A stretch of 64,000 bases of DNA from Pseudomonas sp. R84 (GCF_009834515.1 NZ_CP019426.1:3771501-3835500), one strand, 5' to 3'. Positions 7,329 through 16,086 are shown, counted from the stretch's first letter. A program made the numbers and translations. Notes: generated by a model from the sequence alone, not told the origin.

Positions 7329-10300
7329 CTACATATCTTCCTCAATATCCAGCAGCAGATTCTCCAGCGCCTCTTTATAAGCCCCCGGTTCCTGCCACAT
7401 CCCCCGCTGCTGCGCTTCCAGCATGCGTTCGGTCATATCGCGCAGCGCATGCGGATTATGCTCACGTACAAAATCCCGCGTCGCCGGATCGAGCAAATAG
7501 GCATCCGCCAACAACGCGTACTGGTGGTCATCGATCAACTGCGTCGTCGCGTCAAACGCAAACAGGTTATCAACCGTCGCCGCCATTTCGAACGCGCCTT
7601 TATAGCCGTGGCGCTTGACCCCGTCGATCCATTTCGGATTGGCCGCCCGCGAGCGGATCACCCGATTCAGCTCTTCTTTGAGCGTGCGAATCTTCGGCAG
7701 ATCCGGTTGGCTGTGATCGCCGTGATAACTGGCCGTTGCTTCACCGCGCAGGCTTTCCACGGCGGCGAGCATGCCGCCCTGGAACTGGTAATAGTCGTTG
7801 GAGTCGAGCAGGTCGTGCTCGCGGTTATCCTGATTCTGCAGCACCGCTTGCACCTGGCTCAGACGCTGAACGAATTGCTCGCGGGCGGCGGTGCCTTCGT
7901 CGGAACCGCCGTAAGCGTAGGCGCCCCAATTCAGATAAACCTCGGCCAGATCGTCGCGGCTCTGCCATAAACGACCGTCGATAGCGCCCTGCACGCCCGC
8001 ACCGTAGGCACCGGGCTTGGCCCCGAAGATTCGCCAACCGGCCTGACGCCGCGCCGTTTCTTCATCAAGACCCGATTGCAGCAGAGACTCACGCTCGGCG
8101 CGCACTTTTGCCGCCAGCGGATTGAGATCGTCCGGTTCATCCAGTGCCGCTACTGCCTGCACCGCCGCGTCGAACAGACGAATCAGGTTGGCAAACGCAT
8201 CGCGGAAAAACCCGGAAACTCGCAGCGTGACATCGACGCGCGGGCGGTCGAGCAGACTCAGCGGCAGGATCTCGAAATCGTCGACACGCTGACTGCCGGT
8301 AGCCCACACCGGCCGCACGCCCATCAGCGCCATCGCCTGAGCGATATCGTCGCCACCGGTGCGCATGGTTGCCGTGCCCCAGACCGACAAACCGAGCTGG
8401 CGCAGGTGATCGCCGTGATCTTGCAGGTGTCGCTCAAGAATCAACGTGGCTGACTGGAAACCGATGCGCCATGCGGTGGTGGTCGGCAGGTTGCGCACGT
8501 CCACGGAATAGAAATTGCGGCCAGTCGGTAGCACGTCGAGGCGACCACGGCTGGGCGCACCGCTCGGGCCGGCGGGAACGAATCGGCCGCTGAGGGCGTC
8601 GAGCAGGCCGCGCATTTCGGCGGGGCCGCAGGCATCCAGGCGTGGGGCGACGACTTCGCGCAGGTGGTCGATGATTGCGCCGACTTCAGCCCAACGCGGT
8701 CCCTGTAGGAGTGAGCCTGCTCGCGATAGCGGTGTGTCAGGCAAATCTGTATCGCATGACACTCCGCTATCGCGAGCAGGCTCACTCCTACAAGGGGATT
8801 GCAGCGTCTGGAAAATCAGTTCAGTGGCAAACAGTTCGAGGCGTTCGCGGGTATCGCCAGCGGTGCGCCAGACTTCGTCGCTTTGCGATTGCAGGTGCTC
8901 GGGGCGTGGGCCTGCCCATGGATCGGCTAGTGCGCAATCGAGCGGATCGAATCCGAGTTCGAATGCTTTGGCCAGTGCGCGCAGCAGGCTCGATTGCGCG
9001 CCCTTCCCGTCTCCGCGTGGAATGCGCAGCAACGCCAGCAACGTATCAATCCGCAAACGCCCCGTCGGTGACTCACCGAAGACGTGCAAGCCATCGCGAA
9101 TCTGCGATTCCTTCAAATCACACAAATACGTATCGAGACGCGGTAGCCAGATCGCCGCATCAGCATCGCTGTCCAGCCCGGCATCGAGTTGCAGTTCGCG
9201 GTCGATCTGCGTTTCGCGCACCAGTTGCAGAATGTCGCGTTGCAACTCGCGGGCACGGCGCGGATCAAGCAGTTGCGCTTCGTAATACTCGTCGGCCAGC
9301 AGCTCCAGATTGCGCAGCGGGCCGTAGGTTTCGGCGCGGGTCAGCGGCGGCATCAGGTGGTCGATGATCACCGCTTGCGTGCGCCGCTTGGCCTGGGCGC
9401 CCTCGCCCGGGTCGTTGACGATAAACGGATAGATGTTCGGCAGCGGCCCGAGCAACGCATCCGGCCAGCAGTTTTCCGAAAGCCCGACGCCTTTGCCCGG
9501 CAGCCATTCAAGGTTGCCGTGCTTGCCGACGTGGATCACGCCGTGCGCGCCGTAGGTATTGCGCAGCCAGAAATAGAACGCCAGATACGCGTGCGGCGGC
9601 ACCAGATCCGGGTCGTGATAGACCGCACTCGGGTCAACCTGATAACCGCGCGCCGGTTGAATGCCGACGAAGGTCAGGCCGAAGCGCAGACCGGCAATCA
9701 TCATCCGCCCGTCGCGGCACATTGGATCGTTTTGCGGCGCGCCCCAGCGCTCGATCACTGCGGTTCGATTGGCCTCGGGCAGCGCGTTGAACATCGTCAG
9801 GTAAGCGTCCATCGCCAGGCTTTGCTGGCACGGGCGCAGGTCAATCGTGTCGAGATCGTTGCTGACGCCGCCGAGCAATTGCTGGATCAACTCGGTGCCG
9901 CTATTCGGCAGCTCTGCCGTGATCGGATAACCCTCAGCCTGCAACGCGCGAAGAATATTCAGCGCCGCCGCCGGCGTGTCGAGGCCGACGCCGTTGCCGA
10001 TGCGTCCGTCGCGGGTCGGGTAGTTGGCGAGGATCAGCGCGATGCGTTTTTCGCCATTCGGCACCCGCGCCAGATCGATCCAGCGCCGCGCCAGTTCGGC
10101 GACAAAATCCATGCGTTCGGGTTGCGCACGATAGCAGACCACATCGGACTGACTGCGCTCACTGCGCCAGGCCAGATCCTTGAAGCTGATCGGCCGGCTG
10201 ATGATGCGCCCGTCGAGTTCCGGCAAGGCAATGTGCATCGCCAGATCGCGCGGGCCGAGGCCTTGCTCGCTGTCGCGCCAGCCGGGCTCGTTGTCCTGCG

Positions 10301-11177
10301 CGCAGATCGCCTGGATCACCGGAATATTGCGGCGAAACGGCCGCAGATGCGGCGCTTCGGGGCTGGACTGAGCGAATCCGGTGGTGTTGAGAATCACCCC
10401 CGCCTCGACTTCATCCAGCCAATCCTCGACCACCGCCAGGCAGCCGGGTTCTTTCAGACTGGCCACGGCGATCGGCAGCGGATTCAACCCCGCTGCCTGC
10501 AAGCGCTGGCAGAACACATCGATGAACGCGGTGTTCGCCGCTTGCAAATGCGAGCGGTAAAACAGCACCGCCGCAACCGGGTTTTCCGGCAGCCATTCGG
10601 CTTGCCAGTCACTCAGTGCGGCGCTGGTTTTATTCGGGTGGTAAATCGCCGTGCGCGGCAGGGTCTGCGGTTCTTCCCAGGCGTAATCGCGGGAGAGCCA
10701 ACGGCTGGCCAGACAGCGGAAGAAATCCAGCGCATTGCCCATGCCGCCCTGACGCAGGAATTGCCAGAGCCGGTCGCGTTCCTCGGCGTTGACGGTGCTC
10801 AAGTCGCTGAGTTCCGGATCGGGACGGTCATCGCCCGGTACCAGAATCAACTGCACACCACGCTCGGACAGCTCGACCAGCCGCTCGACACCATAGCGCC
10901 AATAGGCAATGCCGCCATGCAGCGAAATCAGAATCACCTTGGCGTGGCGCAGCACTTCATCGACGTACAGATCGACCGAGGCGTGATTCTGCACCTGCAT
11001 CGGATTGGCCAGACGCAGGCTCGGATAATCTTCCGGCAACTGCTGCGCGGCTTCGGCGAGCAGCGCCAGGCTGGAGTCGCCGCTGCACAGGATCACCAGC
11101 TCGGCGGGGGTTTGTCCAAGGTCGGCAATGTTGTCATCCGAGACGAATCCGCCGGGCTGAGTCCTGAGCAGGTGCAT
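7329..11177 (-). CDS. cobN: Cobaltochelatase large subunit CobN
   Basis: This 1282-residue protein is the large, corrin-binding subunit of aerobic cobaltochelatase, which inserts Co2+ into hydrogenobyrinate a,c-diamide with ATP-driven partners. Family landmarks seen are RIALILANYPTRDGRIGNGVGLDTP, the YLAFYFWLRNTYGAHGVIHVGKHGN segment (HVGKHGNLEWLPGKGV), and the C-terminal PKWIDGVKRHGYKGAFEMAATVDNLFAFD. It starts at ATG 11177, three bases after the cobW stop, so the two are one operon below the cobalamin riboswitch. About 33 residues (CRSEPARDSG to SLLQG) are encoded by a REP doublet at 8701-8798 inserted in frame, just before the conserved PRWAEVGAIIDHL. The chelatase partners ChlI/ChlD lie directly downstream. 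Confidence 0.95.
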   Translation of the reverse strand: MHLLRTQPGGFVSDDNIADLGQTPAELVILCSGDSSLALLAEAAQQLPEDYPSLRLANPMQVQNHASVDLYVDEVLRHAKVILISLHGGIAYWRYGVERLVELSERGVQLILVPGDDRPDPELSDLSTVNAEERDRLWQFLRQGGMGNALDFFRCLASRWLSRDYAWEEPQTLPRTAIYHPNKTSAALSDWQAEWLPENPVAAVLFYRSHLQAANTAFIDVFCQRLQAAGLNPLPIAVASLKEPGCLAVVEDWLDEVEAGVILNTTGFAQSSPEAPHLRPFRRNIPVIQAICAQDNEPGWRDSEQGLGPRDLAMHIALPELDGRIISRPISFKDLAWRSERSQSDVVCYRAQPERMDFVAELARRWIDLARVPNGEKRIALILANYPTRDGRIGNGVGLDTPAAALNILRALQAEGYPITAELPNSGTELIQQLLGGVSNDLDTIDLRPCQQSLAMDAYLTMFNALPEANRTAVIERWGAPQNDPMCRDGRMMIAGLRFGLTFVGIQPARGYQVDPSAVYHDPDLVPPHAYLAFYFWLRNTYGAHGVIHVGKHGNLEWLPGKGVGLSENCWPDALLGPLPNIYPFIVNDPGEGAQAKRRTQAVIIDHLMPPLTRAETYGPLRNLELLADEYYEAQLLDPRRARELQRDILQLVRETQIDRELQLDAGLDSDADAAIWLPRLDTYLCDLKESQIRDGLHVFGESPTGRLRIDTLLALLRIPRGDGKGAQSSLLRALAKAFELGFDPLDCALADPWAGPRPEHLQSQSDEVWRTAGDTRERLELFATELIFQTLQSPCRSEPARDSGVSCDTDLPDTPLSRAGSLLQGPRWAEVGAIIDHLREVVAPRLDACGPAEMRGLLDALSGRFVPAGPSGAPSRGRLDVLPTGRNFYSVDVRNLPTTTAWRIGFQSATLILERHLQDHGDHLRQLGLSVWGTATMRTGGDDIAQAMALMGVRPVWATGSQRVDDFEILPLSLLDRPRVDVTLRVSGFFRDAFANLIRLFDAAVQAVAALDEPDDLNPLAAKVRAERESLLQSGLDEETARRQAGWRIFGAKPGAYGAGVQGAIDGRLWQSRDDLAEVYLNWGAYAYGGSDEGTAAREQFVQRLSQVQAVLQNQDNREHDLLDSNDYYQFQGGMLAAVESLRGEATASYHGDHSQPDLPKIRTLKEELNRVIRSRAANPKWIDGVKRHGYKGAFEMAATVDNLFAFDATTQLIDDHQYALLADAYLLDPATRDFVREHNPHALRDMTERMLEAQQRGMWQEPGAYKEALENLLLDIEEDM
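8701..8798. repeat. REP doublet inside the cobN coding sequence
   Basis: Inverted TGTAGGAGTGAGCCTGCTCG copies about 98 bases end to end lie entirely within cobN and are translated without interrupting the frame. The same sequence occurs at 17948-18046 in an intergenic region. Confidence 0.92.
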
Positions 11178-11180
11178 GGT

Positions 11181-12254
11181 TTAAACGCTGAGCGCAGCGC
11201 GCAGTTGCGCTTCGAGTTGGGCGGCGTCGAGTTCCTGACCGATCAACACCAGACGCGTGACGCGCGCTTCATCGGCGCCCCACTGACGGTCGAAGTGCTT
11301 GTCGAAACGCGTGCCGACGCCTTGAATCAGCAAGCGCATTGGCTTGTTCGGGATGGCGGCGAAACCTTTGACACGGAGGATGCCGTGCTTGACCACCAGT
11401 TGCGTCAGGGCGTCGAGCAGCAGGCTTTCATCGGCTTGCGGCAGTTCGATGGAGATCGAATCGAAGGCGTCGTGATCGTGGTCATCGTGGTCGTCATCGC
11501 CTTCACCGTGGTGATGATCATGGTGGCTGTGGCGACTGTCGATGTGTTCTTCGGAACCGGCGCCAAGGCCGATCAGCACGTCCAGCGGCAGACGGCCGTT
11601 GCTGGCTTCGATGATTTTCACCGCCGGTGGCAGCTCTTCGGCGACTTCAGCGCGCACGCGAGCGAGATCTTCCGGACTGGTCTGGTCGGCCTTGTTGAGA
11701 ATGACGAGGTCGGCGCTGGCCAGTTGGTCAGCGAACAGTTCGTGCAGCGGCGATTCGTGATCGAGATTCGGATCGAGTTTGCGCTGGGCGTCGACCTGAT
11801 CCGGGAACGCGGCGAAGGTGCCAGCGGCTACGGCCGGGCTGTCGACCACGGTGATCACCGCGTCAACGGTGCAGGCGCTGCGGATTTCCGGCCACTGGAA
11901 CGCTTGCACCAGTGGTTTTGGCAGGGCCAGGCCCGAGGTTTCGATGAGGATGTGGTCGAGGTCGCCGCGACGCGCGACCAGTTCGCGCATCACCGGGAAG
12001 AATTCTTCCTGAACGGTGCAGCACAGGCAGCCGTTGGCCAGTTCGTAAACGCGGCCGGTGGCTTCTTCTTCGGTGCAGCCGATGGTGCATTGCTTGAGGA
12101 TTTCACCGTCGATGCCCAACTCGCCAAACTCATTGACGATCACCGCGATACGACGGCCCTGCGCGTTGTCGAGCATGTGCCGCAGCAATGTGGTCTTGCC
12201 CGAGCCGAGGAAGCCGGTGACGATGGTGACGGGGAGTTTGGCCAGTGTTTTCAT
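11181..12254 (-). CDS. cobW: CobW-type GTP-binding metallochaperone
   Basis: This 357-residue G3E P-loop GTPase has Walker A GFLGSGKTT at residues 14-22, the metal-binding CxCC-type motif GCLCC at 75-79, and a NKAD guanine-specificity motif. A His/Asp-rich metal-binding stretch of about 25 residues sits near 237-262. G3E proteins deliver metals to target enzymes; next to cobN the likely metal is cobalt. The start was moved to ATG 12254 (MKTLAKLPVTIVTGFLG), because the family begins here and the longer frame adds 16 unrelated residues. It is the first gene after the minus-strand cobalamin riboswitch, followed by cobN three bases on. The His-rich loop may buffer or sense metal. Confidence 0.92.
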   Translation of the reverse strand: MKTLAKLPVTIVTGFLGSGKTTLLRHMLDNAQGRRIAVIVNEFGELGIDGEILKQCTIGCTEEEATGRVYELANGCLCCTVQEEFFPVMRELVARRGDLDHILIETSGLALPKPLVQAFQWPEIRSACTVDAVITVVDSPAVAAGTFAAFPDQVDAQRKLDPNLDHESPLHELFADQLASADLVILNKADQTSPEDLARVRAEVAEELPPAVKIIEASNGRLPLDVLIGLGAGSEEHIDSRHSHHDHHHGEGDDDHDDHDHDAFDSISIELPQADESLLLDALTQLVVKHGILRVKGFAAIPNKPMRLLIQGVGTRFDKHFDRQWGADEARVTRLVLIGQELDAAQLEAQLRAALSV

Positions 12255-12256
12255 CG

Positions 12257-12285
12257 GTATGCCCTTTGGCAAGCGGCGGGCATAC
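12257..12285 (-). promoter_or_regulatory. Hairpin over the cobW ribosome binding site
   Basis: On the minus strand GTATGCCC (12285-12278) pairs perfectly with GGGCATAC (12264-12257), which lies two bases before the cobW ATG and takes in part of the AAAGGG ribosome-binding segment. It fits a translation-blocking arm of the upstream cobalamin riboswitch; the pairing switch itself is inferred. Confidence 0.5.
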
Positions 12286-12364
12286 GGGACGAGAACCGGC
12301 AACGCACGTGCGCGCCCGGAGAGTTCGCCACCGGATCACCCCGCCCGGTTGAATTGAGAATCTG

Positions 12365-12540
12365 TGACGAGGCAGGTCTCCTGGCTGACGGCGTTCAGGC
12401 GCTGGGCCTGGCGTTGGCTGCGCCTTCCCGCGGGCTCATCGATTGAGCTGGCAGTGGCGTGGCAGCGAACATCACCGTTCACAGTTGCGGGGGCAGCCGC
12501 GGCATTGACCGCGTTCCCTTCTTAGCTTCGGCAACGGCCG
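12365..12540 (-). ncRNA. Cobalamin riboswitch upstream of cobW-cobN
   Basis: Read on the minus strand, the conserved order is present: GGGAA near the 5' side, GGCTGCCCCCGCAACTGTGA, GCCACTG, GGGAAGGCGCAGCC, and the B12-box-like GTCAGCCAGGAGACCTGCC. In this class adenosylcobalamin binding shuts down expression of downstream synthesis or uptake genes. Here the target is cobW, cobN and the chelatase gene. The aptamer ends about 110 bases before the cobW start. Confidence 0.93.
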
Positions 12541-12604
12541 AAGAACCTCGAATGCGCAAGGCTACGCATCGTCGAAGGGTGGGTCAATGGGCGTTGAGTT
12601 TTGG

Positions 12605-12875
12605 TTTTGGGGGCATATCCGTTGCTGCGGGTGCTGCCGCTGGCGGTTTCGCTCTTACAGCGAGTCACCTTTTCCAAACGCCGAAAAGGTAACCCAAAAG
12701 GCTTTGCCCCGGCGTACGGCACTTCGCTGAGGCTCAGTGTTCCCTCGCTACGGTGTCCATCCGGGGGCATCGCCTACGGTTTGCTTCGCTGCACCTCCTC
12801 TCGATGTGTTCGACTTCGTCGAACGGCGCTGCGCGCCTAACCCCGGATGAACACCTTCGCTCGGCCTTCCGAAGG
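12605..12875 (+). repeat. ~270-bp intergenic repeat, copy 1
   Basis: This stretch (from CATATCCGTTGCTGCGGGTG through CGGTTTGCTTCGCTGCACC) is clearly similar to the reverse complement of 13270-13552. Open frames in it are by-products: the same pseudo-peptide appears in both copies and matches no protein family I know. Confidence 0.75.
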
Positions 12876-12927
12876 GGTAAAAGATCAAAAACCAAAGCCA
12901 AAGCAAGATCACAAGCCAAATCAAAAG

Positions 12928-13187
12928 CCCCTCACCCTAGCCCTCTCCCAAAGGGAGAGGGGACTGATCGTGGTGTTTAGGAGAGATGCGCCGACTTGAA
13001 ATACCGAGTCGAACTCAGATTCTGAAACAGATCAAAAGCCCCTCACCCTAGCCCTCTCCCGGAGGGAGAGGGGACTGATTGCGTGGAATGGAAGAGGTAC
13101 ACCGACGTGGAATACCGAGTGGAACGCACATTTTGAAGCACCTACCAATCGGCTCCCTCTCCCTCGGGAGAGGGCTGGGGTGAGGGG
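12928..13187. repeat. TIR-type intergenic element with a duplicated left end
   Basis: Two direct copies of the left end CCCCTCACCCTAGCCCTCTC (at 12928 and 13039) are followed by one inverted right end (GAGAGGGCTGGGGTGAGGGG, ending 13187). The interiors share a TACCGAGT(C/G)GAAC segment with the element at 7152. It looks like one element inserted beside, or recombined with, part of another. Confidence 0.75.
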
Positions 13188-13269
13188 CAGCAACAACGCA
13201 AATCAAAAGCCGAACGCGCCCCGCTCCTCACCACTCAATAGGCCGAGTGTCAGCTCGCCTGCTCTTGAT

Positions 13270-13552
13270 CTTGATCCACGGGCGACATCGGAAGGCTGAG
13301 TGGAGGGATTGATCCGGGGGTGGGAGCGCAGCGACCGTTTGGCGCAGCCAAACACAGCGGGAGTAGGTGCAGCGAAGCAAACCGGAGACGCTGCGCCCGG
13401 ATCGATCCCGGAGCGAAGGAACCCCGAGCCCCAGCGAGCGGGCCGCACGCAGGAGCAAGCCTTTTTGGTTACTTTTTCGGCGTCTGGAAAAAGTGACCCG
13501 CCGTAAGGGCGGAACCCTAATCAGCAACACCCGCAGCAACGGATATACACCC
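13270..13552 (-). repeat. ~270-bp intergenic repeat, copy 2 (inverted)
   Basis: This is the inverted partner of 12605-12875. Shared blocks on the minus strand include TATCCGTTGCTGCGGGTG, a GTAACC(A/C)AAAAGGCTT block and GGTTTGCTTCGCTGCACC. It holds no credible gene. Confidence 0.75.
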
Positions 13553-13595
13553 AAAAATTGACCAAAACCCCACCCCCATGCTCTCCTACACAACT

Positions 13596-13795
13596 TGTTA
13601 CGGGTGCCCTTCACAGGGTGAAACGGGAAACCGGTGAATCATGTGCTTTACTCAAGCCCATGTCAGTCCGGTGCTGCCCCCGCAACGGTAAGCGAGCGAA
13701 GCGTCAAAACCACTGTGCCCGTGCGGCATGGGAAGGAGACGCTTGCAGGTCGGCCTGACGCCAACCCCTCGTGAGCCCGGAGACCGGCCCGCAAC
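13596..13795 (+). ncRNA. Cobalamin riboswitch upstream of cbtB-cbtA-cobE-cobM
   Basis: Conserved elements appear in order: GGGTGAAACGGGAAACCGGTG, GTCCGGTGCTGCCCCCGCAACG, ACCACTGTGC, GGCATGGGAAGG, and GTGAGCCCGGAGACCGGCC as the B12 box. A terminator-like hairpin with a T run follows at 13860-13888, suggesting transcriptional control of the cbtB arm. Confidence 0.95.
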
Positions 13796-13859
13796 ACACA
13801 GCCCGCACCTTGTGCGTCGCTGAACATAACAAACCCGCGGTGGGCGGGCGCTGTTCGAA

Positions 13860-13888
13860 CCTCTGCGAGCCCGACCCGCAGGGGTTTT
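13860..13888 (+). terminator. Terminator-like hairpin below the cbtB riboswitch
   Basis: CCTCTGCG pairs with CGCAGGGG (with one T-G pair) and is followed directly by TTTT. It sits between the riboswitch B12 box and the cbtB start, where an expression platform is expected. Confidence 0.6.
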
Positions 13889-13930
13889 CATGCGCTCGAT
13901 TCACCCACTGACATTCCAGAGGGAAGCGCC

Positions 13931-14128
13931 ATGTCGATCATCAGCAGCACCGGCAGCAACACGGACAAAATCACCAGCACCACGACTCTGAGCCAACGCC
14001 TGACCGCCGCCGTCTTCGCGTCGATCCTCGGCGCCTGCCTGGTTTATTTCGCCGGCTTCTCGCACATCGAAGCGGTGCACAACGCCGCCCACGATACCCG
14101 CCACAGCGCCGCGTTCCCGTGCCACTGA
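13931..14128 (+). CDS. cbtB: CbtB, small cobalt-transport subunit
   Basis: This 65-residue protein has one membrane helix (about residues 23-45, LTAAVFASILGACLVYFAGF) and a C-terminal histidine-bearing tail (HIEAVHNAAHDTRH) that could bind cobalt. CbtB and CbtA form a predicted cobalt transporter, usually found under cobalamin riboswitch control, as here. It begins about 40 bases after the terminator-like hairpin. The cbtA start lies 11 bases after its stop. Confidence 0.9.
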   Translation: MSIISSTGSNTDKITSTTTLSQRLTAAVFASILGACLVYFAGFSHIEAVHNAAHDTRHSAAFPCH

Positions 14129-14139
14129 GACCTGCCGAC

Positions 14140-14841
14140 ATGATCAAGCGAATTGCGCAAACCGCAGGTTTCACCGGACTGCTGGCCGCTCTGCTCCTCA
14201 CTCTGCTGCAAAGTTTCTGGGTATCGCCACTGATTCTTCAGGCCGAGACGTTCGAGAAAGCCGAACCGGTTGCCGAAGTTCACGAGCACGCCGCCGGCAC
14301 CGCTGCGCACACCCACGACACTGAAGCCTGGGAGCCGGAAGACGGCTGGCAACGTGTGGTCTCGACCACGGGCGGCAATCTGGTGGTGGCTGTCGGCTTC
14401 GCCCTGATGCTCGCAGGTCTCTACACCCTGCGCGCGCCGACCAAAACCTCGCAAGGCCTGCTCTGGGGCCTGGCCGGTTACGCGACATTCGTACTGGCAC
14501 CGACGATGGGCCTGCCACCTGAATTGCCGGGCACTGCCGCTGCTGATCTGGCCTCACGCCAGACGTGGTGGATCGGCACCGCCGCTTCGACCGCTGTCGG
14601 CCTGTCGTTGATCGCGTTCAGTCGTCACTGGCTGATGAAGATCCTCGGCGTGGCCATCCTCGCCGTGCCGCACGTGATCGGCGCGCCGCAACCGGAAGTG
14701 CATTCGATGCTCGCCCCCGAGGCATTGGAAGCTCAGTTCAAAATCGCTTCGCAGTTGACCAACGTGGCGTTCTGGCTGGCCTTGGGCCTGATCAGCGCCT
14801 GGTTGTTCCGCCGCAAAAGTGCTGGCCAATACCACTCATGA
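14140..14841 (+). CDS. cbtA: CbtA, cobalt-transport membrane protein
   Basis: This 233-residue protein has five or six hydrophobic segments (ALLLTLLQSFWVSPLILQAE; GNLVVAVGFALMLAGLYTL; GLLWGLAGYATFVLAPTMGL; WWIGTAASTAVGLSLIAF; ILGVAILAVPHVIGAP; VAFWLALGLISAWLF) and a His-containing loop (VHEHAAGTAAHTHD). It is the membrane partner of CbtB in cobalt uptake. ATG 14140 was chosen over the longer frame from 14119 because it lies just after the cbtB stop and begins the first helix. Its stop overlaps the cobE start as ATGA, implying translational coupling. Confidence 0.9.
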   Translation: MIKRIAQTAGFTGLLAALLLTLLQSFWVSPLILQAETFEKAEPVAEVHEHAAGTAAHTHDTEAWEPEDGWQRVVSTTGGNLVVAVGFALMLAGLYTLRAPTKTSQGLLWGLAGYATFVLAPTMGLPPELPGTAAADLASRQTWWIGTAASTAVGLSLIAFSRHWLMKILGVAILAVPHVIGAPQPEVHSMLAPEALEAQFKIASQLTNVAFWLALGLISAWLFRRKSAGQYHS

Positions 14842-15251
14842 CCGATGACAGCGCAGCGCCGACCTTTGTAGTCGGCCTGGGCTGCCAGCGCGGCTGCCCG
14901 GCCAGCACGCTGCGCGCGTTACTCGACCAAGCCTTACAGGCGCACCGCATAGAGCTTGAAACGGTCAAGGCGTTGGCCAGCATCGACCTGAAGCGCGACG
15001 AGCCGGGGCTGCAAGAACTTGCTACGCAACTCGCCCTGCCCTTGCTGTACTTCAGCAGCGAAGAACTGGCCAGTTATCAACAACGACTCAGCCACCATTC
15101 GCAAATTGCCTACGAACGCACCGGTTGCTACGGCGTGGCGGAAAGTGCAGCGTTGGCACTCGCCGAACAGCTGATTCAGGCCCCGGCAAAACTGCTGATT
15201 TCCCGGCAGAAATACGCTCAGGCCACGTTGGCATTGGCCGGCGCGGCGTAA
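14838..15251 (+). CDS. cobE: CobE, cobalamin biosynthesis protein (CbiG C-terminal type)
   Basis: This 137-residue protein matches the CobE/CbiG C-terminal domain: an N-terminal VVGLGCQRGCPASTLRALL, then SIDLKRDEPGLQELATQL, LLYFSSEEL, and TGCYGVAESAALAL. CbiG family members open the C20 lactone in the corrin path; the stand-alone CobE of aerobic organisms is required for cobalamin synthesis but its exact step is less defined. The ATG at 14838 overlaps the cbtA stop (ATGA). cobM follows about 80 bases downstream. Confidence 0.9.
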   Translation: MTDDSAAPTFVVGLGCQRGCPASTLRALLDQALQAHRIELETVKALASIDLKRDEPGLQELATQLALPLLYFSSEELASYQQRLSHHSQIAYERTGCYGVAESAALALAEQLIQAPAKLLISRQKYAQATLALAGAA

Positions 15252-15332
15252 ATTCCCGATAATCCCCACCATTGATCATGAGCGTTGTTCATCTGCAACG
15301 CGGTCGTGCCCTCTTTTACTCAGGATTTAACG

Positions 15333-16079
15333 ATGACCGTTTACTTCATCGGCGCCGGCCCCGGCGACCCGGAACTGATCACCGTCAAAGGCCAGCGGCT
15401 GATCCGCAGTTGCCCGGTGATTATCTACGCAGGTTCCCTGGTGCCCGCGGCGGTGCTCGCCGGCCATCAAGCCGAAACGGTGGTCAACAGCGCTGAATTG
15501 CATCTGGAACAGATCATCGAATTGATCAAAACCGCGCATGCCAATGACCAGGATGTGGCGCGGGTGCACTCCGGCGACCCGAGTCTGTACGGTGCGATTG
15601 GTGAGCAGATTCGTTACCTGCGTGAGCTGAATATTCCGTTCGAGATCATTCCCGGCGTGACCGCGACCGCCGCGTGTGCGGCGTTGCTGGGTGCGGAACT
15701 GACCCTGCCGGACGTGTCGCAAAGCGTGATTCTGACCCGTTACGCCGACAAGACCGCCATGCCGGCAGGCGAAGAACTCGGCAGTCTGGCGCAGCACGGC
15801 GCGACCATGGCGATTCATCTGGGGGTCAACCATCTGGAGAAGATTCTGGCGGAACTGCTACCGCATTACGGCGCCGATTGCCCGATCGCGGTGATTCACC
15901 GGGCGACGTGGCCGGATCAGGATTGGGTGGTCGGGACGCTGGCGGATATCGCCGGAAAGGTCGAGGCCAAAGGGTTTCGGCGTACGGCGTTAATTTTGGT
16001 GGGCCGGGTGTTGGGTAGTGAGGTGTTTAGCGAGTCATCGTTGTATCGCGCTGGGCATGCTCACCTCTATCGCCCATGA
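15333..16079 (+). CDS. cobM: Precorrin-4 C11-methyltransferase CobM
   Basis: This 248-residue SAM-dependent tetrapyrrole methylase adds the C11 methyl of the corrin ring. The family motifs are the N-terminal VYFIGAGPGDPELITVKG, VHSGDPSLYGAI, and IPFEIIPGVTATAACAALLG. The pyrrole methylase fold covers the whole protein. ATG 15333 was chosen because the family starts at this strand; the longer frame from 15285 adds 16 unrelated residues. It is the last gene of the riboswitch-controlled plus arm and is followed by a REP doublet and a terminator. Confidence 0.94.
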   Translation: MTVYFIGAGPGDPELITVKGQRLIRSCPVIIYAGSLVPAAVLAGHQAETVVNSAELHLEQIIELIKTAHANDQDVARVHSGDPSLYGAIGEQIRYLRELNIPFEIIPGVTATAACAALLGAELTLPDVSQSVILTRYADKTAMPAGEELGSLAQHGATMAIHLGVNHLEKILAELLPHYGADCPIAVIHRATWPDQDWVVGTLADIAGKVEAKGFRRTALILVGRVLGSEVFSESSLYRAGHAHLYRP

Positions 16080-16086
16080 AGGCCCC

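Noticed and set aside
9189..12446. 1085-residue open frame on the plus strand opposite cobN and cobW
   Set aside because: It is the antisense shadow of two well-recognised genes in high-GC DNA and has no family signature.
12601..12840. 79-residue open frame on the plus strand and its 128-residue counterpart at 13228-13614
   Set aside because: Both are translations of the ~270-bp repeat; the similarity between them is repeat homology, not a gene family.
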